Part shown: piece after piece, positions 55,657-64,000 of the stretch | Layout: every line of letters begins with the position of its first letter | How positions within the stretch are numbered: the stretch's first letter is position 1 | Source: Pseudomonas brassicacearum | Lineage (GTDB): Bacteria; Pseudomonadota; Gammaproteobacteria; Pseudomonadales; Pseudomonadaceae | Length of the DNA stretch: 64,000 nucleotides | Reading direction: 5' to 3' | Assembly (NCBI RefSeq): GCF_000585995.1 | Contig: NZ_CP007410.1 | Coordinates: 4,243,430-4,307,429 of the forward strand | Program-made: the position numbers and the translations under genes | Notes under the pieces: model-generated | The model's input: only the letters and a program-made list of their open reading frames with translations | Told to the model about the DNA's origin: nothing | The model's database searches: none

Positions 55657-55666
55657 ACCGATCGGT
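55657..55666. promoter_or_regulatory. TetR operator core, divergent EamA/tetR promoter
   Basis: accgatcggt, a perfect palindrome in the gap between the exporter and tetR. The identical decamer is the centre of the longer palindrome ahead of the SoxC-like gene (56512-56521). Confidence 0.65.
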
Positions 55667-55770
55667 CAATACAACTATCTTCCTGCAACCATGGGATGAG
55701 CTTCGCCCGTTTGTATCCTTCACCGCGCACGCATGGGTATGATTGGCGCTCAACCGGTTGGAATTGACCC

Positions 55771-56388
55771 ATGGGAAAAAAGAACGCCGTCGTCGCTGCC
55801 GAACCTGCTGAAACAAGCACTAAGGAGCGGATACTGAAGATCGCTGCGCAGCTGTTCTCGACGCGCGGGTTTCACGCAACCGGCATGGCTGAGTTGGAAA
55901 AAGCCACTGGCCTGGCTCGAGGCGCGCTGTATTACCACATCGGCAGCAAGGAAGAGTTGCTGTTCGAAATCACCAGCCGGTATTTGCGAGTGCTCATCGC
56001 AGAAGGTACGCCCCTGTGCGAGAGCGACCAGCCTGCAGAAGATAAATTTCGCCAATTCTCGGCCATCGTGATGCGCACGATTGTCACCCACCTGGCCGAA
56101 ATGACGGTGTGTTTTCGAGAAGTGTATTCGGTCATTGGCGAGCGCCAGACTGAATTGCTCGACCTGCACCGGCAGTATGAAAAGCTCTGGTCGAATATCC
56201 TCAAGGCTGGCGTGAGCGAGGGGACCTTCCGCACATCTGACTCGTTAGCCGTGAAGGCTATTCTTGGTATCCACCACTACAGCTACTTGTGGATCAAGCC
56301 CGGTGGCCCGCGCTCTCCGGAATCCATCGCGACGTTCTTTTGCGACACCCTCCTGCCCGGACTGAAGGTTGAGCCGCGCCCGGCTTGA
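55771..56388 (+). CDS. TetR-family repressor
   Basis: 205 residues. The N-terminal helix-turn-helix is clear: TKERILKIAAQLFSTRGFHA then MAELEKATGLARGALYYHIG. The ligand domain has the C-terminal TetR_C33-type pattern (ILGIHHYSYLWIKPGG), close to KstR2/FadR-like acyl-CoA-responsive repressors, though that is only a hint. The shared operator core says it controls the exporter, itself and the SoxC/SoxD pair. Confidence 0.92.
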   Translation: MGKKNAVVAAEPAETSTKERILKIAAQLFSTRGFHATGMAELEKATGLARGALYYHIGSKEELLFEITSRYLRVLIAEGTPLCESDQPAEDKFRQFSAIVMRTIVTHLAEMTVCFREVYSVIGERQTELLDLHRQYEKLWSNILKAGVSEGTFRTSDSLAVKAILGIHHYSYLWIKPGGPRSPESIATFFCDTLLPGLKVEPRPA

Positions 56389-56396
56389 CTGTTATC

Positions 56397-56424
56397 AGCG
56401 GCGCTTCAAGTGCGCCGCTTTCCT
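56397..56424. terminator. Rho-independent terminator after tetR
   Basis: agcggcgc pairs with gcgccgct around ttcaagt, followed by a short T-rich run (ttcctc). It starts 9 bp after the tetR stop. Confidence 0.7.
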
Positions 56425-56501
56425 CGCTCCCCTCATTCACGTGCCATCACCGATGGTCGTCCTTGCGACTGGACCACGCGCGTTTTTCGTTCTAGGCTTA
56501 C

Positions 56502-56527
56502 CTACAGACCGACCGATCGGTCTGTAG
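56502..56527. promoter_or_regulatory. TetR operator ahead of the SoxC-like gene
   Basis: ctacagaccg (56502-56511) and cggtctgtag (56518-56527) form a perfect 10-bp dyad around accgat. The inner accgatcggt is the same decamer as in the tetR/exporter gap. It lies 47 bp before the ATG, in promoter position. Confidence 0.75.
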
Positions 56528-56573
56528 AATCGCCGTTGGGTCCAGCCCGACAAAGGAATCAGAGGGAACAACA

Positions 56574-57881
56574 ATGACAAAAAAATCCATGGTCCCCGCC
56601 AAGCAAGACATGCCTCAAACATCTTTGGCTCGCAGGGATTTCTTGATTAAAAGCGGGGCCGTTATCGGTACTGCTGCCTTTGCTCTGGGCGATAGCGACC
56701 TGGTCAGCGCAGAGACGACCAACGTCGCCCCTCTTGATCCGAACCTGCCCCTTGAAGTCCCGCAATGGACCCGTAGCCTTGGCGCTCCCACTGCAAGCCC
56801 TTATGGCAAACCTTCAACGTTCGAAACCAAAGCGGTCAGGAATTTATATCCCGGCCTGAAGGACACGATGTCCGCCTACAGCACCTCGCCACTTCAAGAG
56901 TTGGACGGCATCATTACCCCGAACGGCCTGTTCTATGAGCGCCATCACGCGGGCGTCCCGCAAATCGATCCGGCGCAACACCGGCTGGTGATCCACGGCC
57001 TCACCGAAAACGCCTTGATCTTTACCGTGGACGAGATACGCCAGTTCCCCGCCGTGTCACGCGTGCACTTCATGGAGTGTTCGGGCAATCCATCGTTTCT
57101 ACCTCCCTGGGGCAAAACCGCCGCCGAAGTCAGTGGCCTGGTGAGTTGCGCTGAATGGACGGGCGTTCCCCTGAAGACCCTGCTGGATGAAGCAGGGCTC
57201 AAGCCGCAAGCCAAGTGGATCATCGCCGAAGGGGCGGACGGCGCGGCAATGACACGCAGCATTCCCATCGAGAAATGCCTGGACGATGTGATGGTTGTCT
57301 ACAGCCAGAACGGCGAGCGTCTAAGGCCGGAACAGGGCTACCCGCTGCGCCTGTTTGTCCCCGGCTACGAGGGCAATACCCACATCAAATGGCTACGCCG
57401 ACTTCATGTCACCGATGCGCCCGCCTACAGCCGGGAAGAAACCGCCAAATACACCGACTTGATGGCGGACGGCAAAGCTCGGAAGTTTTCCTTCGTCATG
57501 GAGTGCAAATCGCTGGTGACCTACCCTTCCGGCACCCAGAAACTGACACGCAAGGGCCTGCATGAGATGCGTGGCATCGCCTGGAGCGGCCACGGCAAAA
57601 TCACCCGCGTTGACGTTTCCGTCGATGGCGGCAATAACTGGACGCAAGCCAAATTACAAGAACCCATTCTGACCAAGGCGCTGACTGTCTTCAGGGCGCC
57701 TTTCGAATGGAACGGCCAGGAATTGATGATCATGAGCCGCGCCATCGACGAGACCGGCTATGTTCAGCCGATGCTGGAACAGTTGATTGATGAACGTGGC
57801 AAGGTCTCTTTCTACCACAACAATTCGGTGCAACCGTGGCGTGTTTCCAGCAATGGGGAGGTGACCAATGGACGGGCTTAA
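56574..57881 (+). CDS. Molybdopterin sulfite dehydrogenase catalytic subunit, SoxC-like
   Basis: 435 residues. It has a twin-arginine signal ARRDFLIKSG (residues 19-28), the sulfite-oxidase fold with the molybdenum ligand Cys169 in VHFMECSGNP, then GPWGK-like FLPPWGKTAAEVSGLVSCAE, and the dimerisation domain with HEMRGIAWSGHGKITRVDVS. It should oxidise sulfite, or a related oxyanion, in the periplasm and pass electrons to the cytochrome encoded next. The next gene overlaps its end by 14 bp. The genes around it are not sox genes, and control is by the local TetR. Confidence 0.9.
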   Translation: MTKKSMVPAKQDMPQTSLARRDFLIKSGAVIGTAAFALGDSDLVSAETTNVAPLDPNLPLEVPQWTRSLGAPTASPYGKPSTFETKAVRNLYPGLKDTMSAYSTSPLQELDGIITPNGLFYERHHAGVPQIDPAQHRLVIHGLTENALIFTVDEIRQFPAVSRVHFMECSGNPSFLPPWGKTAAEVSGLVSCAEWTGVPLKTLLDEAGLKPQAKWIIAEGADGAAMTRSIPIEKCLDDVMVVYSQNGERLRPEQGYPLRLFVPGYEGNTHIKWLRRLHVTDAPAYSREETAKYTDLMADGKARKFSFVMECKSLVTYPSGTQKLTRKGLHEMRGIAWSGHGKITRVDVSVDGGNNWTQAKLQEPILTKALTVFRAPFEWNGQELMIMSRAIDETGYVQPMLEQLIDERGKVSFYHNNSVQPWRVSSNGEVTNGRA

Positions 57882-58443
57882 AGGTGGATCGTTTCTCATC
57901 GGTTTGCTGTGCGCCTGTGCGCTGACTCATGCCTCGGCACAATCCCAATACGGTTTGGGCACCAAGGCTACCGAAGCGCAGATCGCCAGTTGGAACATCG
58001 ACGTGGCGCCCGACGGCAAGGCCTTGCCTCCAGGGCGCGCAACGGTGGCTGATGGGGAAAAGGTCTACATGAGCAGCTGCGTCAGCTGCCATGGCGTGAA
58101 GCTCGAAGGTGGCATCGGCCCCGCGTTGGCGGGGGGCGCTGGAACGCTGACGACTGAAAAACCGCTCAAGACAGTCGGCAGCTATTGGCCCTATGCAACG
58201 ACGCTTTTCGACTACATCCGCAGAGCCATGCCCTTCCAGGCGCCACAGTCATTGTCCAACGAACAAGTCTATGCGGTGACCGGCTACATCCTGCACATGA
58301 ACAAGCTGCTGGACGCCAACGCGACCGTGGATGCATCGACCTTGGCGGATGTAAAGATGCCGAATCGAGACGGTTTTTATACCGACGACAGACCGGACAG
58401 CAAGGCGGTTGCCTGTATGTCGAACTGTTTAAAAGCTCACTGA
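57868..58443 (+). CDS. c-type cytochrome partner, SoxD-like (monoheme)
   Basis: 191 residues with a signal peptide (FLIGLLCACALTHASA). There is one c-heme site CVSCH at 71-75 and a Met-containing segment around RRAMPFQAPQSLSNEQVYAV that should supply the sixth ligand. The N-terminal YGLGTKATEAQIASWNIDVA is the SoxD signature. Long SoxD forms have two hemes; this is the one-heme form. It accepts electrons from the molybdenum subunit. Confidence 0.9.
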   Translation: MDGLKGGSFLIGLLCACALTHASAQSQYGLGTKATEAQIASWNIDVAPDGKALPPGRATVADGEKVYMSSCVSCHGVKLEGGIGPALAGGAGTLTTEKPLKTVGSYWPYATTLFDYIRRAMPFQAPQSLSNEQVYAVTGYILHMNKLLDANATVDASTLADVKMPNRDGFYTDDRPDSKAVACMSNCLKAH

Positions 58444-58504
58444 CGGATCAAAAAATGTAAAATCCGCTCGCCGATAAACCGTTCCTTCTCAACGAGCTTT
58501 GCTG

Positions 58505-58894
58505 ATGAAGCTGGCCAGCCGCGAAAAATCGATGATTGCCTGGGTGCTGTACTTCAGCATCCTGTTCGGTTCGTTGCTGTGCGCGATGGGCCATGGACAA
58601 ATGGCCGGCTTGCGATTGAGCGGTTTGGACGGCGGACTGTTTTGCTCTACTGACGGCGGGGCAATATTCGAGGGCCTGCAGGATGTGCCCGCCCCTTCGC
58701 TGCCCGTCGTCGCTGATTGCGTCATTGCGAGCCTGTTCGGTGCGATCCTGCTGGCGGCGTTTTTCGGGCTGCTCGCCCTGCTTGCCGGCGAGCCAACCAA
58801 GCCCTTGCCCGCACAACCGACCCGTTGCCTACCCAGGCAGCGATGGCCCTTGATCAATCCTCGCGCCTCCCCCGCCCTGCTTCCCTCGCCTTGA
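58505..58894 (+). CDS. DUF2946-family small protein
   Basis: 129 residues from the ATG at 58505. The pattern is an N-terminal hydrophobic span (MIAWVLYFSILFGSLLCAMG HGQ), a Cys/Asp-containing middle (GGLFCSTDGGAIF), and a second membrane span (ASLFGAILLAAFFGLLALLA) with a Pro-rich tail. This fits DUF2946, a family found next to TonB receptors and metal-handling genes. Function unknown. A TonB-dependent receptor gene follows 71 bp downstream. Confidence 0.75.
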   Translation: MKLASREKSMIAWVLYFSILFGSLLCAMGHGQMAGLRLSGLDGGLFCSTDGGAIFEGLQDVPAPSLPVVADCVIASLFGAILLAAFFGLLALLAGEPTKPLPAQPTRCLPRQRWPLINPRASPALLPSP

Positions 58895-58965
58895 CATCAT
58901 CACCACTTGCCGCTGCATGACGCGCGGTCGGTGTGTGCTCATCGAATTAAGCCAGGAAGCTTTTC

Positions 58966-61116
58966 ATGTTTCGCTTGACTACTTTAGCGCTGCTCGCGGG
59001 CAGCACCTGCGCGTGGGCGCAAGACACGACACTGAACTTACCCACCAGCTACATCAACGCCTCGGCCGACCAGCCGAAACCGGCCACCAGCCTGGACCTG
59101 GACACCCCCATCGAAAGCGGCTCGCGCCTGAACCTCAGTGCTCGGGAAAATCCCGCCTCTGTGAGCGTGGCCGATCGCAAGACAATGGAACGCATCGGGG
59201 CACGCAACTTTCAGGACGCGGCGAACGCCCTGCCTGGGGTGAACGCTTCCGCGCCGCCCGGCTGGGGTGGCTATGTGTCGTACCGTGGTTTCAACGGTGC
59301 CCAGATCAGCCAGTTGTTCAACGGCATCAATCTGCAATACGGCGGCGCAGCACGTCCGGTCGCCGCCTGGATTTATGACCGGGTGGAATTGCTCGGCGGC
59401 CCCTCCTCGTTCCTCAACGGCAGCGGTGCCGTGGGTGGCAGCCTGAACGTGATCACCAAGCTTGCCAACCGCGACGAAGATACCTTCGAAGGCCGGATGA
59501 GCTACGGTCGCTACGACACCTGGGAAACCGCGGTCGGCTTCAATAAAGCGCTCAACAGTGGCGATGGCCCACGCCACTACGCGCGCCTCGACTACAGCCG
59601 CACCAACAGCAACGGCTACATCGACCGCCAGGAGAACGGTGCGGGCAACCTGGCCTTCTCGCTGCTCAGCGACATCAACGACCGACTCTCCCATACGCTG
59701 GCGATCGAGTACCTGGAGGAGAAGGAAGACAGTCCCTACTGGGGCACGCCGGTGCTGCAACCGCTGACCGGCAAGCTGCAGATCGACAAGCGCAACCGCT
59801 TCAACAACTACAACGTCGAGGACGGTCGCTACGAGCAGAGCACCCGCTGGATACGCTCGATCACCGACTACCAGCTGGACGACAACACCCAATTGCGCAA
59901 TACCTTCTACCACTACGATGGCCAGCGCGATTACCGCAACCTTGAGGTCTACCGCTACAACAGCGACAACAGCGCCATCGCCCGCTCCGGCGGTTACCGC
60001 CAGCGGCACGACCAGGAGGTCAACGGTGACCGCATCGAGCTGACTCACCAGGCTCAACTGTTCGGCCTGGCCAGCGATTGGGCGCTGGGCGTGGATTACA
60101 ACACCAACCAGCAAACCAACTACCCGTTGTCCAAAGGCGCCTTCGACACCATCGATCCAGATGGCTTCGAGCCGGGCCACTTCCTGGACATTCCGGGGAT
60201 GGATGCACCGCGCAGTAAAGGTCGCAGCACTTGGACTGATACTTCTTCGGCGTTCGTCGAGAACCGCACGCGCCTGACCGAGCAACTGGCACTGATCACT
60301 GCGCTGCGCTATGACCATATCGATTTCGAGGTGGTCGATCATGCGGCGCAGGCCAGGCTCGACAAGCGTTGGGATGCAATCACGGGACGCCTGGGCCTGG
60401 TGTACGACCTGACGTCGAATGTCAGCCTTTATACCCAATATAGTACGTCGGCCGAGCCGCCGGGAGGGACGCTTACCAGCGCCTCCATTGCCCAGGTGGG
60501 CGACTTCGACTTGAGCACCGGTCGCCAATTCGAGGTGGGCAGCAAGTTCGATTTTCTTGACGGTCGCGGCTCGGCCACCGCCGCGGCCTACCGCATCGTG
60601 CGCAAGAACATCTCCGTCCCCTCCTCGACGGTGCCCAACACCACCGAACAAGCGGGTCAACAAACCTCCACCGGCATAGAGCTGGCCGCGTCATTCAAGA
60701 TCACGCCCAAGCTATTGGCGGCCGGTAACTTCAGTTGGGTAAGGGCTGAGTACGACGAGTTCAATGAAACCATCGCCGGTGTTGTGTTCTCGCGCAAAGG
60801 CAAGAATCCGGTGAATATTCCCGACCGCGTAGCCAATCTCTGGCTGACCTATGACGTGGCTCCTGACTGGCAGCTCGGGGCTGACGTGCGCTATGTGTCG
60901 TCGGTCTACGCCAACACCGCCAATACGACCTGGGTGCCCTCGTACACTGTCTATGGTTTGTCCATGACCCACGATCTGGACAAACACGTACAGGTCAGCG
61001 CGCGCCTGCGCAACCTGACCGACGAGGTCTATGCCCGTTTCATCCACCAGAGCAACACCCAGTATTACGTGGGCGAGCCGCGCAGTCTGGAAATCGCTGT
61101 GCAGTGGAAGTACTGA
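58966..61116 (+). CDS. TonB-dependent outer-membrane receptor
   Basis: 716 residues with a signal peptide (FRLTTLALLAGSTCAWA). The plug domain has NPASVSVADRKTMERIGARN then ALPGVNASAPPGW and a DRVELLGGPSSFLNGSGAVG stretch. A 22-strand barrel ends PRSLEIAVQWKY with an aromatic C-terminus. No signalling domain precedes the plug, so it is not a surface-signal transducer. It resembles siderophore receptors. Its ligand is unknown. The DUF2946 partner upstream suggests a metal-linked role. Confidence 0.92.
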   Translation: MFRLTTLALLAGSTCAWAQDTTLNLPTSYINASADQPKPATSLDLDTPIESGSRLNLSARENPASVSVADRKTMERIGARNFQDAANALPGVNASAPPGWGGYVSYRGFNGAQISQLFNGINLQYGGAARPVAAWIYDRVELLGGPSSFLNGSGAVGGSLNVITKLANRDEDTFEGRMSYGRYDTWETAVGFNKALNSGDGPRHYARLDYSRTNSNGYIDRQENGAGNLAFSLLSDINDRLSHTLAIEYLEEKEDSPYWGTPVLQPLTGKLQIDKRNRFNNYNVEDGRYEQSTRWIRSITDYQLDDNTQLRNTFYHYDGQRDYRNLEVYRYNSDNSAIARSGGYRQRHDQEVNGDRIELTHQAQLFGLASDWALGVDYNTNQQTNYPLSKGAFDTIDPDGFEPGHFLDIPGMDAPRSKGRSTWTDTSSAFVENRTRLTEQLALITALRYDHIDFEVVDHAAQARLDKRWDAITGRLGLVYDLTSNVSLYTQYSTSAEPPGGTLTSASIAQVGDFDLSTGRQFEVGSKFDFLDGRGSATAAAYRIVRKNISVPSSTVPNTTEQAGQQTSTGIELAASFKITPKLLAAGNFSWVRAEYDEFNETIAGVVFSRKGKNPVNIPDRVANLWLTYDVAPDWQLGADVRYVSSVYANTANTTWVPSYTVYGLSMTHDLDKHVQVSARLRNLTDEVYARFIHQSNTQYYVGEPRSLEIAVQWKY

Positions 61117-61326
61117 CGACCCCGAACGGAATGCAGCACACGGTCTGGCGACCTGACAGGTCTAATCATGATTCGGAGCGCAGTCCTTCCCGCGTTGATC
61201 AGCCTGTTTGAATGGCCCGCTGGACGGGACCGCCAGGGACGGCGGCTTTCACTGTTTTTTCTCTGGGCTCAACGCTCATGGGGCTTACCCTCTAATCGGC
61301 AATTGAGCGTCCATTGTTCGTACGGA

Positions 61327-63273
61327 CTAAAACTTGAAGCGCCCGACCAATCCTTGAAGTTGGCCAGAAATGGCCGTCATTCGCCCCGATCCGGCATGGG
61401 CTGAATGCGCGAACTCCTCTACCATCTGCGCATCGGCGTGGATCTGTGCGATGTGCCGATTGATCTCCTCCGCCACTTGATGCTGCTCCTCTGCCGCCGT
61501 GGCGATCTGGGTGTTCTGGTCGCGAATCGAGTCCACTGAAGCGCGGATCTTGTCGAAGCTGTCGCGGGCCCGCTGGATCCGCTGCACGCTAGCCTGGGAC
61601 GCTTGCAGGCTGCCTTGCATCTGCTGGGTGACTTCCTGGGTGCGGCGAGCGAGGTTACCCAGTAGGCTGTCTATTTCGCCGGTAGAGTCGGAGGTGCGAC
61701 GAGCCAGGGCGCGAACTTCATCCGCGACCACTGCAAAGCCACGCCCTTGATCACCCGCACGGGCGGCTTCGATGGCGGCGTTGAGCGCCAGCAAGTTGGT
61801 CTGCTCGGCAATCGAGCGAATGGTGTCGAGAATCGCATTGATGTTATTGCTGTCTTGCTCGAGCAGCTGCATGGTCTGGGTCGATACCTGCAGCTCCTCA
61901 CTGAGCTTGAGCACGCTGCCGGTGGCTTCGCTGATTTGCTTCTGGCCATCGTGCACGTCGCGGTAGCCTTCGTCAGCACTCGACGCCGCGGCACTGCAGG
62001 AACGTGCGACCTCATTGGCAGTGGCGAGCATTTCATTGAAAGCGGTGCTTACCAATTCCACCGCCTCACGTTGGCGGCCGGCAGCCAGGTTCATGTTATT
62101 GGCGACTTCGTTGGTGTCAGCGGCAGCGACTTGCAGATCGGACGACGCATTGCCAATACGCTTCACCAACTGAGCGATCATGCTTAGAAACTGATTGAAC
62201 CAACCGGCCAGGTTGGCAGTTTCGTCCTTGCCCCGTACTTGGAGTTGACGTGTAAGGTCACCTTCACCTTCGGCAATCTCTTGCAACCCATCAGCCACGC
62301 CACGAATCGGGCGCACGATCACGCTGGCAAAACCAGCACCAACGATGGCGAACACCACGGCCAATGCAACAGCGATGGCTGCAATCAACCAGGTCAGGCT
62401 CATGGCGTCGGCCATCACTTCATCACGCTTGATCAGGCCAATAAAACGCCATCCCAGGCCATCGGAACTCAGGACGTTGACCATGTATGGCACACCATCG
62501 ATCTCGACTTGAGTCACCCCATCAGCGCTTTTGGCCAATTCGGCATAGCCGGGTCCTAGCTCACCTAACGGCTTGAAATTGTTTTTGGCATTTGCGGGAT
62601 CGACCAAGACATTGCCATTGGCCTCGACCAACATCAGGTAACCACTCTTGCCCAACTTGATGGCTTTGACCAATTCAGTCAGTTGCTTGAGCGATACGTC
62701 CACGCCAACGACGCCCACCGCGGCACCGCTCGCGTCATTGATCGTGCGGACCGTGCTGACCAGCACCATGTCATCGGGTGCCCAGTAATACGCGCCCGTC
62801 CTTACGGTTGAGCCTCGTGCGGCTTCCATGGCAGCCTTGTACCAAGGTCGCACCCGTGGGTCGTAGCTGGCCATTGTCTGGTCATCGGGCCAACCTGCAA
62901 AACCTCCGTCATTGAGTCCAAGGGAAATGGAAGCCGTGGTTGGGTGGGTTTCTGCGAAACTGTCGAATACCACCTGGATCTGTCGATCGACCTTCGTCAC
63001 AGGCGTTTTCGGGGCGTCAGCGGCCGTATAGTTCTTCAATCCCTGAACGTTGGCGATCCGAGGGTCTTTGGCAAGGTATTCGACGTTTTGGCGGATGCTG
63101 TCGAAAAACTGCCGCATCCCGCGGTCAATCTGCCTGATTTCGCGGCCACTGCTATCCAGGAAACTGGCTTGCGCTGCGCTACGCAAGTTCAGTACGACAA
63201 CCATTGCGACCAATATGACTGGCGCGCAGGCGATAGCGGCAAACGCCCACGTGAGTTTCTGTTTGATGTTCAT
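61327..63273 (-). CDS. Methyl-accepting chemotaxis protein with dCache sensor domain
   Basis: 648 residues from the ATG at 63273. It has a first membrane span ([20 protein letters not shown]), a double-Cache ligand domain ([20 protein letters not shown] then [20 protein letters not shown] and [20 protein letters not shown]), a second span ([20 protein letters not shown]), a HAMP domain, and the signalling tip around [20 protein letters not shown]. The WYKxA and Asp features match amino-acid/amine-type dCache pockets. Ligand not known. No methyl-binding pentapeptide at the C-terminus (ends VGRFKF). Confidence 0.94.
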   Translation of the reverse strand: MNIKQKLTWAFAAIACAPVILVAMVVVLNLRSAAQASFLDSSGREIRQIDRGMRQFFDSIRQNVEYLAKDPRIANVQGLKNYTAADAPKTPVTKVDRQIQVVFDSFAETHPTTASISLGLNDGGFAGWPDDQTMASYDPRVRPWYKAAMEAARGSTVRTGAYYWAPDDMVLVSTVRTINDASGAAVGVVGVDVSLKQLTELVKAIKLGKSGYLMLVEANGNVLVDPANAKNNFKPLGELGPGYAELAKSADGVTQVEIDGVPYMVNVLSSDGLGWRFIGLIKRDEVMADAMSLTWLIAAIAVALAVVFAIVGAGFASVIVRPIRGVADGLQEIAEGEGDLTRQLQVRGKDETANLAGWFNQFLSMIAQLVKRIGNASSDLQVAAADTNEVANNMNLAAGRQREAVELVSTAFNEMLATANEVARSCSAAASSADEGYRDVHDGQKQISEATGSVLKLSEELQVSTQTMQLLEQDSNNINAILDTIRSIAEQTNLLALNAAIEAARAGDQGRGFAVVADEVRALARRTSDSTGEIDSLLGNLARRTQEVTQQMQGSLQASQASVQRIQRARDSFDKIRASVDSIRDQNTQIATAAEEQHQVAEEINRHIAQIHADAQMVEEFAHSAHAGSGRMTAISGQLQGLVGRFKF

Positions 63274-63451
63274 GAGTATTCCTGGGCAGGCAGATGGAAC
63301 GTGGGCGCCCATGGGTAAAAGCGCCCGCGGCGAGTGCCGTAAACGTTGCTCACACGACGTGGAAACGAGACAACTCGGTCGTCATTTTTCTTTCAGATAA
63401 TGCCTGCCCTCCTCTCAAGAGGAGGGACGAGAAGGCCGACGCATCGTCAAT

Positions 63452-64000
63452 TCAGAAACGCCCAGGAGCGAAGGGTGCCGGCTCTACCACTGGTGTTTCT
63501 CCCATCATTAATTCCGCAAGCAGCCGGCCACTGACCGGACCTAGCGTAAAACCTTGATGAGCATGGCCGAAGTTGAACCAGAGCCCCTTATGCGACGGCG
63601 CGGCACCAATGACCGGTTTCATATCAACGGTACAAGGTCGCGCACCGCTCCATGGCGTCCGCTCAACCTGAGATCCCAATGCCAAGAGTTGTCGGGCCGC
63701 GCTTTCGGCCTTCCCTAGCTGCACTGGGGTCAGAGGCGCATCGAGACGGGCGAATTCGGCCCCCGTTGATAGACGCACACCACGCTTCATCGGCGCCAAC
63801 ATGTAGCCTTGCTCGGTATCAAGCACGGGGCGACTCAAGTTTGCCCCGTCGGCGAAATGGGCGTGATAACCACGCTTGATAAACAACGGGATGCGGTAAC
63901 CCATGGGCCTCAGCAACTCTTGGGCCCAAGGACCAAGCGCCACGACGACCTGTGATGCTTCGACCGGCCCGGACTCGGTGGAGACTCGCCAGCCAGCTCC
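63452..64000 (-). CDS. DadA-like FAD amino-acid oxidoreductase, 3' part (runs off the window)
   Basis: 183 codons are open to the window edge with no start. The part visible is the C-terminal substrate/FAD region: VVVALGPWAQELLRPMGYRI then GYMLAPMKRGVRLSTGAEFA, PWSGARPCTVDMKPVIGAAP and WFNFGHAHQGFTLGPVSGRL. The GHAHQGFTLGP and SGARP motifs are those of D-amino acid dehydrogenase/DAO proteins. The N-terminal FAD GxGxxG lies outside the window. Confidence 0.87.
   Translation of the reverse strand, partial: GAGWRVSTESGPVEASQVVVALGPWAQELLRPMGYRIPLFIKRGYHAHFADGANLSRPVLDTEQGYMLAPMKRGVRLSTGAEFARLDAPLTPVQLGKAESAARQLLALGSQVERTPWSGARPCTVDMKPVIGAAPSHKGLWFNFGHAHQGFTLGPVSGRLLAELMMGETPVVEPAPFAPGRF

Noticed and set aside
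59038..60663. Leftward 541-codon frame opposite the TonB receptor
   Set aside because: Antisense to strongly supported receptor codons; the product is valine-rich without domain pattern, and there is no ribosome site.

Overview
The window reads as chromosomal DNA of a Pseudomonas, most likely of the fluorescens/putida type. Supporting this are a periplasmic nitrate reductase operon, OprD- and OprB-type porins, a PobA whose active-site residues fall at the same numbers as in the P. fluorescens enzyme, hpa genes, AAHS-type MFS carriers, many LysR/AraC/TetR regulators and several chemoreceptors. No rRNA, tRNA or CRISPR array was seen. The window alternates between intact GC-rich catabolic operons and patchwork stretches made of broken genes, repeated scraps and an insertion sequence.

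Layout. (1) 1-2.4 kb: scraps of a YetF-like gene and a ParE-like toxin, then a chemoreceptor whose 5' end is replaced by an antisense integrase remnant. (2) 2.7-6.7 kb: napEDABC. (3) 6.7-17.7 kb: a plastic region with one intact Xre/RES-type toxin-antitoxin pair, a RES 3' fragment and a RES scrap, three copies of a ~150-bp flanking repeat, repeated copies of an integrase truncated at the same point, a two-domain KaiC-like ATPase with a receiver protein, and an IS66-family element with 8-bp target duplication, terminal inverted repeats and a passenger gene. (4) 18-33 kb: an MBL-fold hydrolase, then genes for aromatic compounds (pobA, porin, APC permease, aldehyde dehydrogenase, LysR), then a lower-GC block (GSAM-like aminotransferase, OprB porin, mandelamide-hydrolase-like amidase, LuxR regulator). 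(5) 33.6-38.2 kb: a decayed homoprotocatechuate (hpa) cluster. hpaD, hpaF and hpaX are open, while hpaR, hpaA, hpaE and hpaH are remnants. (6) 38.2-40.3 kb: a second, broken RES/antitoxin pair. (7) 40.3-50.4 kb: a LysR-controlled operon with an IlvD/Edd-type dehydratase, a two-subunit aconitase X, an FAD oxidoreductase, two paralogous MFS carriers and an OprD-type porin. Its substrate cannot be read from sequence, and it is the best candidate for an undescribed pathway. (8) 50.8-54.6 kb: polyamine-type binding protein, cupin, amine oxidase and an AraC regulator with a SnoaL-like sensor domain. (9) 54.7-58.4 kb: EamA exporter, TetR regulator and a SoxC/SoxD-like sulfite dehydrogenase pair, linked by a shared palindromic operator core. 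(10) 58.5-64 kb: DUF2946 protein plus TonB receptor, a dCache chemoreceptor, and the 3' part of a DadA-like oxidoreductase that runs off the window.

How the genes may work together. Regions 4 and 5 suggest funnelling of hydroxylated aromatics: amide or amine to aldehyde to 4-hydroxybenzoate to protocatechuate, with a separate homoprotocatechuate route that has decayed. Region 7 has the full set for one compound (porin, two carriers, two hydro-lyases, one oxidoreductase, one regulator). In the patchwork regions the same integrase/repeat/RES scraps recur at breakpoints, which suggests they acted as recombination substrates. All family assignments come from reading the translated sequence. No database search was run.
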